In this document: piece after piece, positions 1-8,249 of the stretch | How positions within the stretch are numbered: position 1 is the stretch's first letter | How the letters are laid out: each line of letters begins with the position of its first letter | DNA from: Rhizobium aethiopicum | GTDB taxonomy: Bacteria > Pseudomonadota > Alphaproteobacteria > Rhizobiales > Rhizobiaceae | Length of the DNA stretch: 33,314 bases | Direction: 5' to 3' | Assembly: GCF_014197535.1 (NCBI RefSeq) | Contig: NZ_JACIFV010000044.1 | Span: 1 to 33,314, forward strand | The notes under the pieces: generated by a model | Seen by the model: the letters and a program-made list of their open reading frames with translations, nothing else | Database searches by the model: none | Told to the model about the DNA's origin: nothing | Made by a program: the position numbers and the translations under genes

Positions 1-165
1 GCAGGCAGGCTGCGCGCCGGCAGCGTTCGCCTCAACAGCGCCGCCTGGGACAGTGCCGCCCCTTTCGGCGGCTACAAGCAATCCGGCAACGGTCGCGAAT
101 ACGGGAAGTTCGGACTGCACGAGTTTTCCGAGATCAAGGGCATAGCCGGCTTCTCGAACGAGTGA
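1..165 (+). CDS. Aldehyde dehydrogenase, C-terminal end (partial at window edge)
   Basis: The first 54 codons are open in frame 1 and stop with TGA at 163-165; the start lies outside the window. The peptide carries the conserved C-terminal ALDH motif PFGGYKQSGNGRE followed by YGKFGLHEFSEIKG, which forms part of the substrate/dimer region. The catalytic Cys and Glu are not in view. This tail resembles that of the complete ALDH at 30584-32011 (AFGGYKRSGNGREYGVYGLEEY), so both belong to the same broad NAD(P)-dependent ALDH subfamily. The gene is convergent with the HAD gene. Its substrate cannot be named from this fragment. A role in oxidising a semialdehyde made by the phospho-lyase-type enzyme nearby is possible but inferred. 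Confidence 0.85.
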   Translation, partial: AGRLRAGSVRLNSAAWDSAAPFGGYKQSGNGREYGKFGLHEFSEIKGIAGFSNE

Positions 166-500
166 ACGGTCAAAGTGCGGTGTAGCCGTTTCGGATGTCC
201 GCGCTCGACCCGGTCCAGTCATTCCCCGCACGCTTCGCGGACGACCGCTGTGCGCCCCTAAAAACAGTTGTTGAGGAACAGCCTCGGTACTCGAAAGCGG
301 ACATTGATAGCGGCCGCGCAACAAACGCACCCTAAGTCCGACGTGTTGTTGCGTCAAGCTCGGATCACACCGTCCTCTAACGCCAGCAGCTCACGGGTGT
401 GGAAGGGTGCAAGGCCATGCTTGCCCCTTCGAACGTATAGAGAAGGGGCGAACGGACCGCCCCGGTCTCATCGTCGTAACGGCGCCTGAGCCTTGGCTTT
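166..500. other. Intergenic stretch between convergent genes, no gene seen
   Basis: These 335 bases separate the ALDH end from the HAD gene end. One short open frame at 268-489 lacks a convincing ribosome binding site and any recognisable motif, so I do not call it. The only structure I see is the hairpin at 482-508. Confidence 0.5.
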
Positions 501-508
501 TCAGGCGC
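482..508 (-). terminator. Possible hairpin terminator overlapping the HAD stop codon
   Basis: A perfect 8-bp inverted repeat, GCGCCTGA (482-489) and TCAGGCGC (501-508), is separated by 11 nt that can form a smaller inner AGCC/GGCT stem. The stop codon of the minus-strand HAD gene lies inside the stem. There is no clear T-run on either strand, so this is a candidate rather than a classic Rho-independent terminator. Confidence 0.35.
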
Positions 509-1190
509 GCTTGAGGGCTGGCTCCAGGCCAACGGCAGCGGCTAGCCCGCCGATGTCCTTGATCTCGGTGTATTCGTAAAAGGGATTGGCCGGCTCATGG
601 CCGCGATTGACCCAGACCTTGCTCTTGATGCCCAGGTCATAAGCGGTCATCAGGTCGTAGCGGAAGGATGACGACACATGGGTAATGTCTTCCGGTCCAC
701 AGCCGAGCTTGTCGAGCATGTATTCGAAGCCCTTCATCAGAGGTTTGTATGCCCCGACTTCTTCTGCTGTGATTACCATATGGATGGGCGCGCCCAGCTT
801 TTCCACGTTCGACATGATCAGGTTGTTCATGGAGTTCGAGAGGATGACCAGCGGAATTTCCTTGGCCACTTTGGACAGGCCAGCCGGGACGTCAGGGTGC
901 GGACCCCAGGTTGGCACCTCGTCATAGATGCGTTGCGCGTCTTCGGGTTTGAACGAGATACCGATACGTTTGCAGCTGCGTTCGATCGAATTGTGCACCA
1001 CTTCGACGAACGGTTTCCATGGGCCTAGCACCTCGTCAAGGCGATAGCCCCTGAAAGCCTCGACGAAGGCGACCATCGCTTCAGGGGAGAGGCGCTCGCT
1101 GTAGACGCGTCGCGCTGCGCCGGCCATGTCGAAATTGGTGAGCGTGCCGTAGCAGTCGAAGGTCACGTACTTCGGTCGAAATTGGGTCAT
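501..1190 (-). CDS. HAD-superfamily hydrolase, (S)-2-haloacid dehalogenase type II-like
   Basis: A 229-aa protein of normal length for the haloacid dehalogenase type II group. HAD motifs are visible: nucleophile Asp12 in FDCYGTL, Ser118-Asn119 (motif II), Lys149 in YKP (motif III) and Asp179 in SSSFRYDL (motif IV). Spacing is almost that of L-2-haloacid dehalogenases. The start is ATG at 1190; a longer frame begins with TTG at 1208, but GGAAGG (1201-1206) sits at good SD distance from the ATG. The substrate-side Arg (Arg41 of L-DEX) and the Asn of the SSN motif do not appear to be kept, so true dehalogenase activity is doubtful. Phosphatase or other HAD hydrolase activity is equally possible. 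It is transcribed away from the kinase/PLP pair, with a 498-nt gap between them. Confidence 0.8.
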   Translation of the reverse strand: MTQFRPKYVTFDCYGTLTNFDMAGAARRVYSERLSPEAMVAFVEAFRGYRLDEVLGPWKPFVEVVHNSIERSCKRIGISFKPEDAQRIYDEVPTWGPHPDVPAGLSKVAKEIPLVILSNSMNNLIMSNVEKLGAPIHMVITAEEVGAYKPLMKGFEYMLDKLGCGPEDITHVSSSFRYDLMTAYDLGIKSKVWVNRGHEPANPFYEYTEIKDIGGLAAAVGLEPALKRA

Positions 1191-1688
1191 CGCGTGTATT
1201 CCTTCCAATTTTCATGGCACGGGTGTGCCTATCAAAGGTCATTTGGCGGGCATGCCGCCTGTCTAAAGAGGTCGCGGTCCCGACGGCCCCCCAATGCGGA
1301 CGCGGCAGGTACCTTTTCGTATCTGGTCAATTTCCTCTGCTTTTTCAGATGCCGGGCCAATCCACCAAAGCGGATCAATCTGACGTGTTCGCTGCATTCC
1401 GACCAGTGGGAGCACACTGGCATAACTTTCAGGCAATGGCAACTGATTGTCCAACAATTTTCGGATAACTCAGCCCCCAAATTCCCCGACGACGTGTGCG
1501 CCTCGCCACCAAAGCAGCCCTCAGCATCCATATATGCCGTTGAATCTAAAGGATTTTTCGATTGATCAAGCTTGAAATCATCGCAAAAACTGAGCTTGAT
1601 CCCATTCTTCATGGAAAAAAATTGTTGTACAAAAACGGAAGCATGGGATACTGAGGTCATCGAACTGCCCTTCCGAGGCAGGACAGGA
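1191..1688. other. Divergent intergenic region, HAD gene / kinase gene
   Basis: This 498-nt stretch lies between two divergently read genes and must hold both promoters. Open frames here (for example 1232-1660 minus and 1182-1565 plus) have no SD, no family motif and overlap each other, so none is called. It contains the AT-rich run around 1555-1630 just ahead of the kinase gene, a plausible promoter area. No clear operator was identified. Confidence 0.4.
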
Positions 1689-2765
1689 ATGAGTTTGAAG
1701 ATGGGTTACAAGCATCAATGCGGGCCAGCCCGCGTCCCTGAGCTTTCCGAGGCGTGCAATACCTTGGGCACTGCGGAAGCCGAACGAATTGCCGAGCGGC
1801 TATATGGCACGCACGGCTCGGCAACTCGCTTTGAAACAGAAAAGGACGACACGTTCCTCCTCGACTGTGCCGCCCAGGGGAAGTTTGTATTGAAGATCGC
1901 TCATCCTTCTGAGCGGATCGAGGAACTCGATTTCCAGGTGTCGCTGATGCGTCATTTGGAGCAGCGAGCCCCTGACCTACCAATTCCCCGCACAATTCGC
2001 GATGTCAACGGGGCGGATTTGCCGACCGTCACTACGAGTGGCGGCGAGCGGAGAGTCGTGCGTCTTATTACCTTCCTTGCCGGCACCCCGCTTGACCGGA
2101 CATCTTGCACAGCCCCGCAGCGTGAACGGATCGGCGAAATCCTGGCAAAACTGCGTCATTCCCTGGCCGATTTCTCGCACCCCGCAGACGACCGGACGGT
2201 GGCATGGGACGTCACCCATCTGCTCGACCTCACCGATCTGTTGAGCTTCATCCCTGAGGGCGGCAAGCGGGCCTGGACCGTCCGTGCGCTCGAGCGGTTT
2301 GCCGAAATCAAGCCGAAGCTCGATCTGTGCCGGCGGCAAGTGCTCCACAACGACTTCAATACGTCGAACCTGGTCGTCGATCACAACAGCCCACAGTTCC
2401 TGACCGGCGTCATCGACTTCGGCGATGCGGTTCGTACCGCCATCGCCGTCGATGTCTCCACGGCGTTGATGAACCAGATGCCGAAAACATTCGACCATGG
2501 GAACCGGCGAGATCTGTTCGACGAAGCGCGCGACGTTCTGCGCGGTTATCTCCGCCATGCCGAGCTGACGGATGAGGAGCTCCGGCTCATTCCCTTCCTG
2601 TCGATGGGCCGCCTTGCGGTTCGTGCGCTGCTGACATGCTGGCGCGCAGAGATCTTCCCCGAGAATAGCCGCTATATCCTGCGCAACACAGAAGCCGGCT
2701 GGGCCCACCTCGAGTGGTTTCACTCAATTTCGACCGCGCAGATTTCCGATCTTCTGACACGATAG
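1689..2765 (+). CDS. APH-fold small-molecule kinase, hydroxylysine/ethanolamine kinase-like
   Basis: A 358-aa phosphotransferase of the APH/choline-kinase-like fold. The catalytic loop HxDxxxxN is intact at His220-Asp222-Asn227 (HNDFNTSN), and the metal-binding Asp243 lies in VIDFGD. I place the start at ATG 1689 because AGGA (1680-1683) precedes it and the recognisable domain starts soon after; the frame is open back to 1572, but that N-terminal part has no family character. It ends 8 nt before the next gene, a class III PLP enzyme. In animals and in many bacteria, APH-fold kinases of this type pair with class III PLP phospho-lyases: hydroxylysine kinase with 5-phosphohydroxylysine phospho-lyase, or ethanolamine kinase with phosphoethanolamine phospho-lyase. 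I infer phosphorylation of a hydroxy-amine or hydroxy-amino acid; the exact substrate is unknown. Confidence 0.75.
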   Translation: MSLKMGYKHQCGPARVPELSEACNTLGTAEAERIAERLYGTHGSATRFETEKDDTFLLDCAAQGKFVLKIAHPSERIEELDFQVSLMRHLEQRAPDLPIPRTIRDVNGADLPTVTTSGGERRVVRLITFLAGTPLDRTSCTAPQRERIGEILAKLRHSLADFSHPADDRTVAWDVTHLLDLTDLLSFIPEGGKRAWTVRALERFAEIKPKLDLCRRQVLHNDFNTSNLVVDHNSPQFLTGVIDFGDAVRTAIAVDVSTALMNQMPKTFDHGNRRDLFDEARDVLRGYLRHAELTDEELRLIPFLSMGRLAVRALLTCWRAEIFPENSRYILRNTEAGWAHLEWFHSISTAQISDLLTR

Positions 2766-2773
2766 GAACAGCA

Positions 2774-4144
2774 ATGTCCAAACAAGCGACTACCCTGCCC
2801 AAGGGCTTCCGTGGCGACATGCCAAATGGCTTCAACCCTCAGGACACCTCTCATCTCGCAAGTGAAGATCTGGCGCATGTCGCCAGGCGGCAAAGGCTGC
2901 TCGGGCCTGCTTATCGGCTCTTCTACAAGTCCCCGGTTGAGATCTCCCGTGCGAAGGGCGTCTTCCTCTATGACAAGCACGGCAACGAATATCTCGATGC
3001 CTACAACAACGTGGTGTCGCTGGGTCACTCTCATCCGCGTGTGGTCGAGGCGATCCAGAAGCAGCTCGAGGTACTCTGTACCCACACGCGTTACATGCAG
3101 GAGCCGCTGCTGGACTATGCCGAAGCCCTGATCAATACGTTCGGGGGCGAACTCGGCCGGACCGGATGCGCGATGTTCACATGCACGGGCTCGGAAGCCA
3201 ACGATCTCGCCTTGCGGATCGCTCGTTACCACACACGCAAGACCGGCGTCATCGTCACCGCGGAAGCCTATCACGGCAACAGCGGCGCGGTGGCGGCAAT
3301 CTCGCCGTCGCTCGGCAGGAAGTCGGCTCTGGATCCCTATCTTCGCACGGTCGCCGCGCCGGATTCCTATCGCCTGCCCATCGAGGAAATCGGCCGGCGG
3401 ATGGCGGAGGATGTCGCGCGGCAGATCACCGACATGGAGCGGCATGGCGGCGGCCTAGCGGCCTTCATCGCCGATTCCGTCTTCTCCTCCGATGGTCTCT
3501 ACGTCGATCCGACGGACGTATTGGTGCCGGTGGCGGAAGTTGTGCGCAAGGCTGGCGGCCTGTTCATTGCCGACGAGGTGCAATCCGGATTCGGTCGGAC
3601 CGGCACCCATCTTTGGGGCCACAGCCGTCACAAGGTCGATCCGGACATCGTCACAATGGGCAAACCCATGGGCAACGGCTATCCTGTTGCCGGCGTGGTG
3701 CTGCGGCCCGAACTCGTTGCCGAATTCGGATCCAGCATGCGCTACTTCAATACGTTTGGCGGCAACTCCGTCGCTATCGCCGCAGCAAGAGCCGTGCTCG
3801 ACACTATCCTCGAAGAAGGCTTGTTGGACAATGCCGTCAAGGTCGGCGGCGAAATCCTCGACGGCCTCCGGAGCCTGCAGAAAAAATACGAATTTGTCGG
3901 CGATGTTCGTGGGGCCGGCCTCTATTTCGCCGTCGAACTCGTTACGGACAGGGACCGGAAAACACCCGACATGGACCGAGCGCTTGCGGCGGTCAATGCC
4001 CTGCGCGACCGGCGCATCCTCATTTCCGCAACGGGAGCGGACGCACATATCCTGAAGATCAGGCCCCCGCTCATCTTCACATCAGCCAACGCGGCGCGTT
4101 TGCTCGAAGGCGTCGACGAGGCGCTTCGGTCCGTGCAGATCTAG
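2774..4144 (+). CDS. Class III PLP enzyme, AGXT2L phospho-lyase-like (aminotransferase fold)
   Basis: A 456-aa fold-type I PLP enzyme of aminotransferase class III. Visible landmarks: the N-terminal YNNVVSLGHSHPRV segment, the TCTGSEAND phosphate-loop region, Asp267 in DEVQSGFGRTG (pyridine N contact) and Schiff-base Lys297 in TMGKPMGNGYP. The GKPxGNG form around the lysine is typical of the AGXT2L subgroup, whose characterised members are phospho-lyases acting on phosphoethanolamine or 5-phosphohydroxylysine. The start is ATG 2774, with AGGA (2764-2767) overlapping the kinase stop; a longer frame from 2714 runs back into the kinase gene. Adjacency to the kinase suggests sequential phosphorylation and elimination, giving an aldehyde, ammonia and phosphate. 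A genuine aminotransferase activity remains possible. Confidence 0.85.
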   Translation: MSKQATTLPKGFRGDMPNGFNPQDTSHLASEDLAHVARRQRLLGPAYRLFYKSPVEISRAKGVFLYDKHGNEYLDAYNNVVSLGHSHPRVVEAIQKQLEVLCTHTRYMQEPLLDYAEALINTFGGELGRTGCAMFTCTGSEANDLALRIARYHTRKTGVIVTAEAYHGNSGAVAAISPSLGRKSALDPYLRTVAAPDSYRLPIEEIGRRMAEDVARQITDMERHGGGLAAFIADSVFSSDGLYVDPTDVLVPVAEVVRKAGGLFIADEVQSGFGRTGTHLWGHSRHKVDPDIVTMGKPMGNGYPVAGVVLRPELVAEFGSSMRYFNTFGGNSVAIAAARAVLDTILEEGLLDNAVKVGGEILDGLRSLQKKYEFVGDVRGAGLYFAVELVTDRDRKTPDMDRALAAVNALRDRRILISATGADAHILKIRPPLIFTSANAARLLEGVDEALRSVQI

Positions 4145-4290
4145 GACCCGCCAGCATGCGGCGAGGAGGTACCATATCGTCTCCCTTGCCCTGCGCCGCC
4201 GCATGTGGCGTAGGTATACGACATAAACAACGAGCAAAGCCAGAGCCCATGCCGTCGCTGCCCGCCAAGAACCGAGCCGAAGATCCAGAG

Positions 4291-4932
4291 ATGAACGTCG
4301 AGCCTTTGCCCGCCAGCGCAGTGGAGGTCCTGACTCACGCCTTGCGACGGCGAATCTTGTCGGGGGACTTCCGACCGGGCGAGTTCCTACGCGACGTGAA
4401 GATGTGCGAAGAGCATTCGACCTCGCGGCACACATTCCGTACAGCAGCCCAGGTGCTCGTCACGCAAGGTCTGTTGCGTCAGATACCGAACCGGGGCTTT
4501 GTAGTGCCCGAATTCGGGCCAGACGATATTGTCGATATCACGCGGGTGCGCGGCGCCATTGAGGGCGAGGCCATACGTCTGATCGTGCTGACCGGCGTTA
4601 TCCCATCTCAGGCGCTGGAGGCGATCGATGTTATGCACAGGTCGACCCTGTCCTCCGACAGATCCCTGTTGGTTGCTGCGGACCGCGACTTCCACCGCGC
4701 GGTCATTGCCTCCAGCGGTAGCCCTCGGCTCAAGCGGACCTATTCGGACCTTGAGGGCGAGATCGAGCTTCTTCTCGCACAGCGGCAGGATTTCTACTCC
4801 ACCGCTGAAGAAATGGCGGAAGAACACGAGCGGCTCATCAACAGCTTGAGGAGCCGTCACTACGATACGGCGCGGGATGCATTCCAGGAGCATTGGGAAG
4901 ATCTCCAGATCAAATTGCTCGATCAACGCTGA
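4291..4932 (+). CDS. GntR-family transcriptional regulator (FCD type)
   Basis: A 213-aa regulator. The N-terminal winged helix is seen in VLTHALRRRILSGDFRPGEFL and TSRHTFRTAAQVLVTQGLLRQIPNRGFVV, followed by an all-helical FCD-like effector domain (DDIVDITRVRGAIEGEAIRL ... FHRAVIASSGSPRL). It is read in the same direction as the kinase/PLP pair, 146 nt behind. The start is uncertain: ATG 4291 is chosen because the DNA-binding domain begins directly after it, while ATG 4249 and ATG 4156 are in frame and none has a strong SD. The frame stays open far upstream inside the aminotransferase gene, but that is a shadow of the other frame. It likely controls the kinase/phospho-lyase genes or the following dehydrogenase gene; the effector is unknown. 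Confidence 0.85.
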   Translation: MNVEPLPASAVEVLTHALRRRILSGDFRPGEFLRDVKMCEEHSTSRHTFRTAAQVLVTQGLLRQIPNRGFVVPEFGPDDIVDITRVRGAIEGEAIRLIVLTGVIPSQALEAIDVMHRSTLSSDRSLLVAADRDFHRAVIASSGSPRLKRTYSDLEGEIELLLAQRQDFYSTAEEMAEEHERLINSLRSRHYDTARDAFQEHWEDLQIKLLDQR

Positions 4933-4968
4933 CCAGCGCTCCCTGGGCATGTGACGTTTCGGAAAAGA

Positions 4969-4983
4969 CCGCCTCTCAGGCGG
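4969..4983 (+). terminator. Short GC hairpin after GntR gene
   Basis: CCGCCT (4969-4974) and AGGCGG (4978-4983) form a 6-bp stem with a 3-nt loop, 37 nt downstream of the GntR stop codon. No T-run follows, so termination is only a possibility. Confidence 0.25.
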
Positions 4984-5080
4984 CGCTGAGGATGTCGGCG
5001 ATGCGGGTTCGACGCCAATCGCATGCCCGGTAACGGGCGCCAGCGGTCAACTTGGGCCAATAACGCTGCGGAGAAGTTTT

Positions 5081-6154
5081 ATGCGTGAATACTCCATCGC
5101 AACCATACCCGCCGACGGCATCGGACCTGAGGTGATCGCTGCTGGTCAGACTGTTCTTTCAAACCTGGAGATCCGACTCGGCGACGTAAAATTCACCTTC
5201 AAAAACTTCAACTGGGGATCTGAATACTACAAGAGACATGGCGTGATGATGCCGTCGGACGGGCTGGAGCAGCTCAAGAAATTCGATGCTATCTATTTCG
5301 GCGCGGTCGGAGCACCGGATGTTCCCGACCATGTTACCCTGTGGGGGCTCAGATTGCCGATTTGCCAGGGCTTCGACCAGTACGCCAATGTCCGGCCAAC
5401 CAAGATCCTGCCTGGCATAACTTCGCCGCTGCGCAATTGCGGTATCGGCGATCTCGACTGGGTGATTGTGCGGGAGAACTCCGAAGGTGAATATTCTGGC
5501 CATGGCGGCCGCGCACACCGCGGCCTGCCCGAAGAGGTCGGCACCGAGGTCGCCATCTTCACCCGCGTCGGCGTCACCCGCATCATGCGCTACGCCTTCA
5601 AGTTGGCCCAATCCCGGCCGCGCAAGTTACTTACCGTCGTTACGAAGTCCAATGCCCAACGGCACGGCATGGTCATGTGGGACGATATCGCTTGCGAGGT
5701 GGCGGCGGAATTCCCTGAGGTTACGTGGGACAAGATGCTGGTCGATGCCATGACGGTCCGGATGACGCTCAAGCCACAGAGCTTGGATACCATCGTAGCA
5801 ACGAACCTTCACGCCGACATCCTTTCCGATCTCGCTGGTGCTCTTGCCGGTAGTCTGGGAGTTGCACCGACGGCGAACATCGATCCGGAGCGTCGCTTTC
5901 CCTCGATGTTTGAGCCGATCCATGGCTCCGCCTTCGACATTGCCGGCAAGGGCATCGCTAACCCGATTGCCGCATTCTGGACTGCTGCCCAGATGCTCGA
6001 CCACCTCTGCGAGCGGGAATGCTCGGCCCGCCTCATGCGCGCTGTCGAACGGGTGACCGGCGCCGGAATCCTAACCCCCGACGTGGGCGGCTCAGCTACT
6101 ACCCAGGAGGTTACCGAGGCCGTCTGCGACGCGATCCACTCTTCGAATTTGTAG
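5081..6154 (+). CDS. Tartrate / D-malate dehydrogenase-like (isopropylmalate DH superfamily)
   Basis: A 357-aa NAD-dependent beta-decarboxylating dehydrogenase. The N-terminal IPADGIGPEVIAAG, YANVRPTK and the RENSEGEYSG segment (Arg131, Tyr138) are in place. Lys189 (VTKSN) and the metal-binding Asp triad Asp222, Asp246 and Asp250 (VDAMTVRM, HADILSD) are also present. The ENSEGEYS form, rather than the isopropylmalate dehydrogenase form, marks the tartrate dehydrogenase/D-malate dehydrogenase (TtuC/DmlA) branch. The enzyme should oxidise and decarboxylate a 2-hydroxy diacid such as D-malate or tartrate using NAD and a divalent metal. SD GGAGAAG (5070-5076) precedes ATG 5081. It is followed 86 nt later by an Lrp-type regulator on the same strand. 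A 3-substituted malate substrate cannot be excluded. Confidence 0.85.
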   Translation: MREYSIATIPADGIGPEVIAAGQTVLSNLEIRLGDVKFTFKNFNWGSEYYKRHGVMMPSDGLEQLKKFDAIYFGAVGAPDVPDHVTLWGLRLPICQGFDQYANVRPTKILPGITSPLRNCGIGDLDWVIVRENSEGEYSGHGGRAHRGLPEEVGTEVAIFTRVGVTRIMRYAFKLAQSRPRKLLTVVTKSNAQRHGMVMWDDIACEVAAEFPEVTWDKMLVDAMTVRMTLKPQSLDTIVATNLHADILSDLAGALAGSLGVAPTANIDPERRFPSMFEPIHGSAFDIAGKGIANPIAAFWTAAQMLDHLCERECSARLMRAVERVTGAGILTPDVGGSATTQEVTEAVCDAIHSSNL

Positions 6155-6240
6155 AGGCACGTGGTCGACGATGACCTGGAGCGATCACAAAGCAAGGAAG
6201 CCATTTCGCCGGCACCATCCTCATCAGTGGGAATTAGCCA

Positions 6241-6753
6241 ATGAAACTTGATCGGATTGACGTCAAGATACTGAACGCACTGCAGACGAATGGCCGGATG
6301 ACGAATGTCGAGCTTTCGGAAATGGTCAACCTCTCGCCAAGTCCCTGTTTGTTGCGGGTAAGAAGGCTGGAGGCGAAGGGCTATATTCAGGGCTACTCTG
6401 CGCAGATCAATATCGCAAAACTCGGTCGGACGCTGACGGTGTTCACCGAAATCACGCTGAAGAGCCACCGTCAACTTGACTTCGCGAGGTTTATCAGTGC
6501 GATCGAGAAGTTTGATCAAGTTATCGAGTGCCATTTGGTTTCCGGAGGCTACGATTATCTCGTCAAATTTGTCACCACCGGAATCGACGAGTACCAGACG
6601 ATCATGGAGCAGCTTCTCGATTTAGAGATCGGCATTGACAAGTATTTCACCTTCGTCGTCTTGAAATCGCCCCTGATCAAAGTGCGTTTGCCGCTTGCAA
6701 GCCTGTTCCAGCCGGCATCTCGTGCCGCTGGTATGATGAGAGACGACAACTGA
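6241..6753 (+). CDS. Lrp/AsnC-family transcriptional regulator
   Basis: A 170-aa protein. It has the N-terminal helix-turn-helix typical of Lrp/AsnC proteins (LDRIDVKILNALQTNGRMTN, then LSEMVNLSPSPCLLRVRRLE) and a C-terminal RAM ligand-binding domain with VIECHLVSGGYDYLVKF. Family members bind amino acids and act as local or global regulators of amino acid metabolism. GGGAA lies shortly before ATG 6241. It sits behind the tartrate/malate-type dehydrogenase gene on the same strand and may regulate that gene or itself. It is slightly longer than the usual 150-160 aa because of a tail after residue 150. Confidence 0.9.
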   Translation: MKLDRIDVKILNALQTNGRMTNVELSEMVNLSPSPCLLRVRRLEAKGYIQGYSAQINIAKLGRTLTVFTEITLKSHRQLDFARFISAIEKFDQVIECHLVSGGYDYLVKFVTTGIDEYQTIMEQLLDLEIGIDKYFTFVVLKSPLIKVRLPLASLFQPASRAAGMMRDDN

Positions 6754-7174
6754 AGAACAGGCTATGGGTGCTTACCATTTCAAAGCGGCGGAGCCGTGGA
6801 TGTTGCGAGAGCGGGAGCGCCATGCTCAGGGTACTCCGTGGTCGGCAGCAGAGCAGAGGGGAAAGCGTCAACGCGGAATCAGATCGGAGCCGACCCTCCG
6901 AGCGCGGGGGCGATGCAGCGGGGGCACAGCCAGCACTGGATCTAAGGAGCCACCCGTCAGATGGGCGTCCATTTTGACAGGCAGCATACACGTAAAGGCC
7001 GATGAACGAGAGTTTGCGGCCTTGTCTGGCGGGAACTGGGATAATTGGCCTTACCGGAATTTCCAGTGAATCCTTCGTGATCGCCACTCGCGCGGGCGCC
7101 TTTGGGGCGAGACGCTTTTTCCCAGCGGCAGCCAGATCTGACCAATGTCGCCGGGTCGCACTTCGGATTTCACG
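6754..7174. other. Convergent intergenic region, no gene seen
   Basis: These 421 bases lie between the Lrp-type gene and the GNAT gene, which converge. An open frame at 6764-7069 (101 codons) and overlapping frames on the other strand have basic, low-complexity translations and no SD or motif. I treat them as chance frames. Confidence 0.45.
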
Positions 7175-8023
7175 TTAGCCGATGGCTTGGCTCGCAAGGC
7201 AGAAAGTTTGGACGGCCGGTGTATCAGATCGAACCGCCGCGCCGCGAACCATCGCAACGACGGTGCCCCCGCGAGGCAGCCCCCAGTCTTCGAGCGGTGA
7301 CGAAAGGCCGGTCTGTTCAGGGATGTCGACTCGCATAGTGCGACCTTCCTTGCCCGAAAGGATGAAGGCAAGCAAGTCCCTCGCCTGTTGCGAGTTTTCC
7401 GCAACGACGGGCCCGACGACTTCACCCTTTCCGAACAACCGCGTTGCCGCAAAGGCGACGATACGATCACCTTTCCGGATGGCGGCGAAACTCCCCTCAT
7501 TCGCCAGGGCGTTGTATATCGCGTCACGGTCGGCCCCGAATGCCTTACGATCGAGCGCTTTGATTGCCGGCAGCGCGTCAGGCCCGATCCACTCAACATT
7601 GTCAGGAGCACCGACCTGACCGGCAATGCCTTGATGACGGAGGATTTGGTGCGTCGCGACGAATCCGAGTTTTTCATATAGAGGCAAGCCGTCATTCGTC
7701 GCCGTCAATCGGCATTCACGCTCACCAGCGAGTTCCAACACGGCGGTGGTCAATTTTCTTCCCACCCCCCGTCCACGCTGGCTTTCATCGACAATAATCA
7801 TGTTAATGGCAGAGCAAGTGTCGCCGAAGGGAGTCATGAGGGCGGTACCCACAACCCGGTCGCCGGCGAGCGCAACGCGTCCTTCGCTCAGAGACCGTAT
7901 CATTTCCCAGTCTTCCCTCCTGTGCGCCCAACCCGCTGCACGCGACAGCGCGAGGGCTCCGCCCACATGATGAGCCTCGAAAGGCGCAAGAACGATCGAT
8001 TCCGTTTGCATGAGTTCATCCAT
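7175..8023 (-). CDS. GNAT-family N-acetyltransferase, two-domain
   Basis: A 282-aa protein. The N-terminal half is a GNAT domain with the acetyl-CoA pyrophosphate loop RGRGVGRKL around residue 85, the preceding beta strand INMIIVDES and the later LPLYEKLGF segment. The C-terminal half (from about residue 145) continues in the manner of two-domain GNAT proteins (GSFAAIRKGDRIVAFAATR). SD AGGAGA (8031-8036) stands 7 nt before ATG 8023, fixing the start. It is the third minus-strand gene after the SSADH and the first cupin, with a 226-nt gap, so operon membership is possible but not certain. The substrate is unknown; amino acid or amine acetylation would fit the setting. Note that the window also holds an ArgE-like deacylase. 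Confidence 0.8.
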   Translation of the reverse strand: MDELMQTESIVLAPFEAHHVGGALALSRAAGWAHRREDWEMIRSLSEGRVALAGDRVVGTALMTPFGDTCSAINMIIVDESQRGRGVGRKLTTAVLELAGERECRLTATNDGLPLYEKLGFVATHQILRHQGIAGQVGAPDNVEWIGPDALPAIKALDRKAFGADRDAIYNALANEGSFAAIRKGDRIVAFAATRLFGKGEVVGPVVAENSQQARDLLAFILSGKEGRTMRVDIPEQTGLSSPLEDWGLPRGGTVVAMVRGAAVRSDTPAVQTFCLASQAIG

Positions 8024-8249
8024 TCGTGGGTCTCCTGCTCACCAGTGATAAGAGCGAAGGGTCTATGAAGCCGCGGCGGAGAAGCGAGACTCCCGGCCGT
8101 ACCGGACACGGATATACAAGCCGAGTAACGAGCGACGGATAAACCGCCCATCGCTTTCAAGTCTCGCCGGCCGAAACGGCTTGCCTGCCGCCTCGCCCCG
8201 CCTGCAGATGCGAAGATGCACGTAAAAACGGCATCGTTTGCTCGAATGA

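Noticed and set aside
1232..1660. 142-codon minus-strand frame upstream of the HAD gene
   Set aside because: It lies in a divergent promoter region and has no SD or family character.
1977..2723. 248-codon minus-strand frame opposite the APH-fold kinase gene
   Set aside because: It is a shadow of a GC-rich gene on the other strand; the kinase motifs on the plus strand are decisive.
3166..4290. Very long plus-strand open frame continuous with the GntR gene (588 codons in all)
   Set aside because: The first two thirds lie inside the aminotransferase gene in another frame, are very Arg-rich and show no motif; only the part from about 4291 has GntR features.
6764..7069. 101-codon plus-strand frame after the Lrp-type gene
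   Set aside because: No SD, no motif and basic low-complexity composition; competing frames of similar quality exist on both strands.
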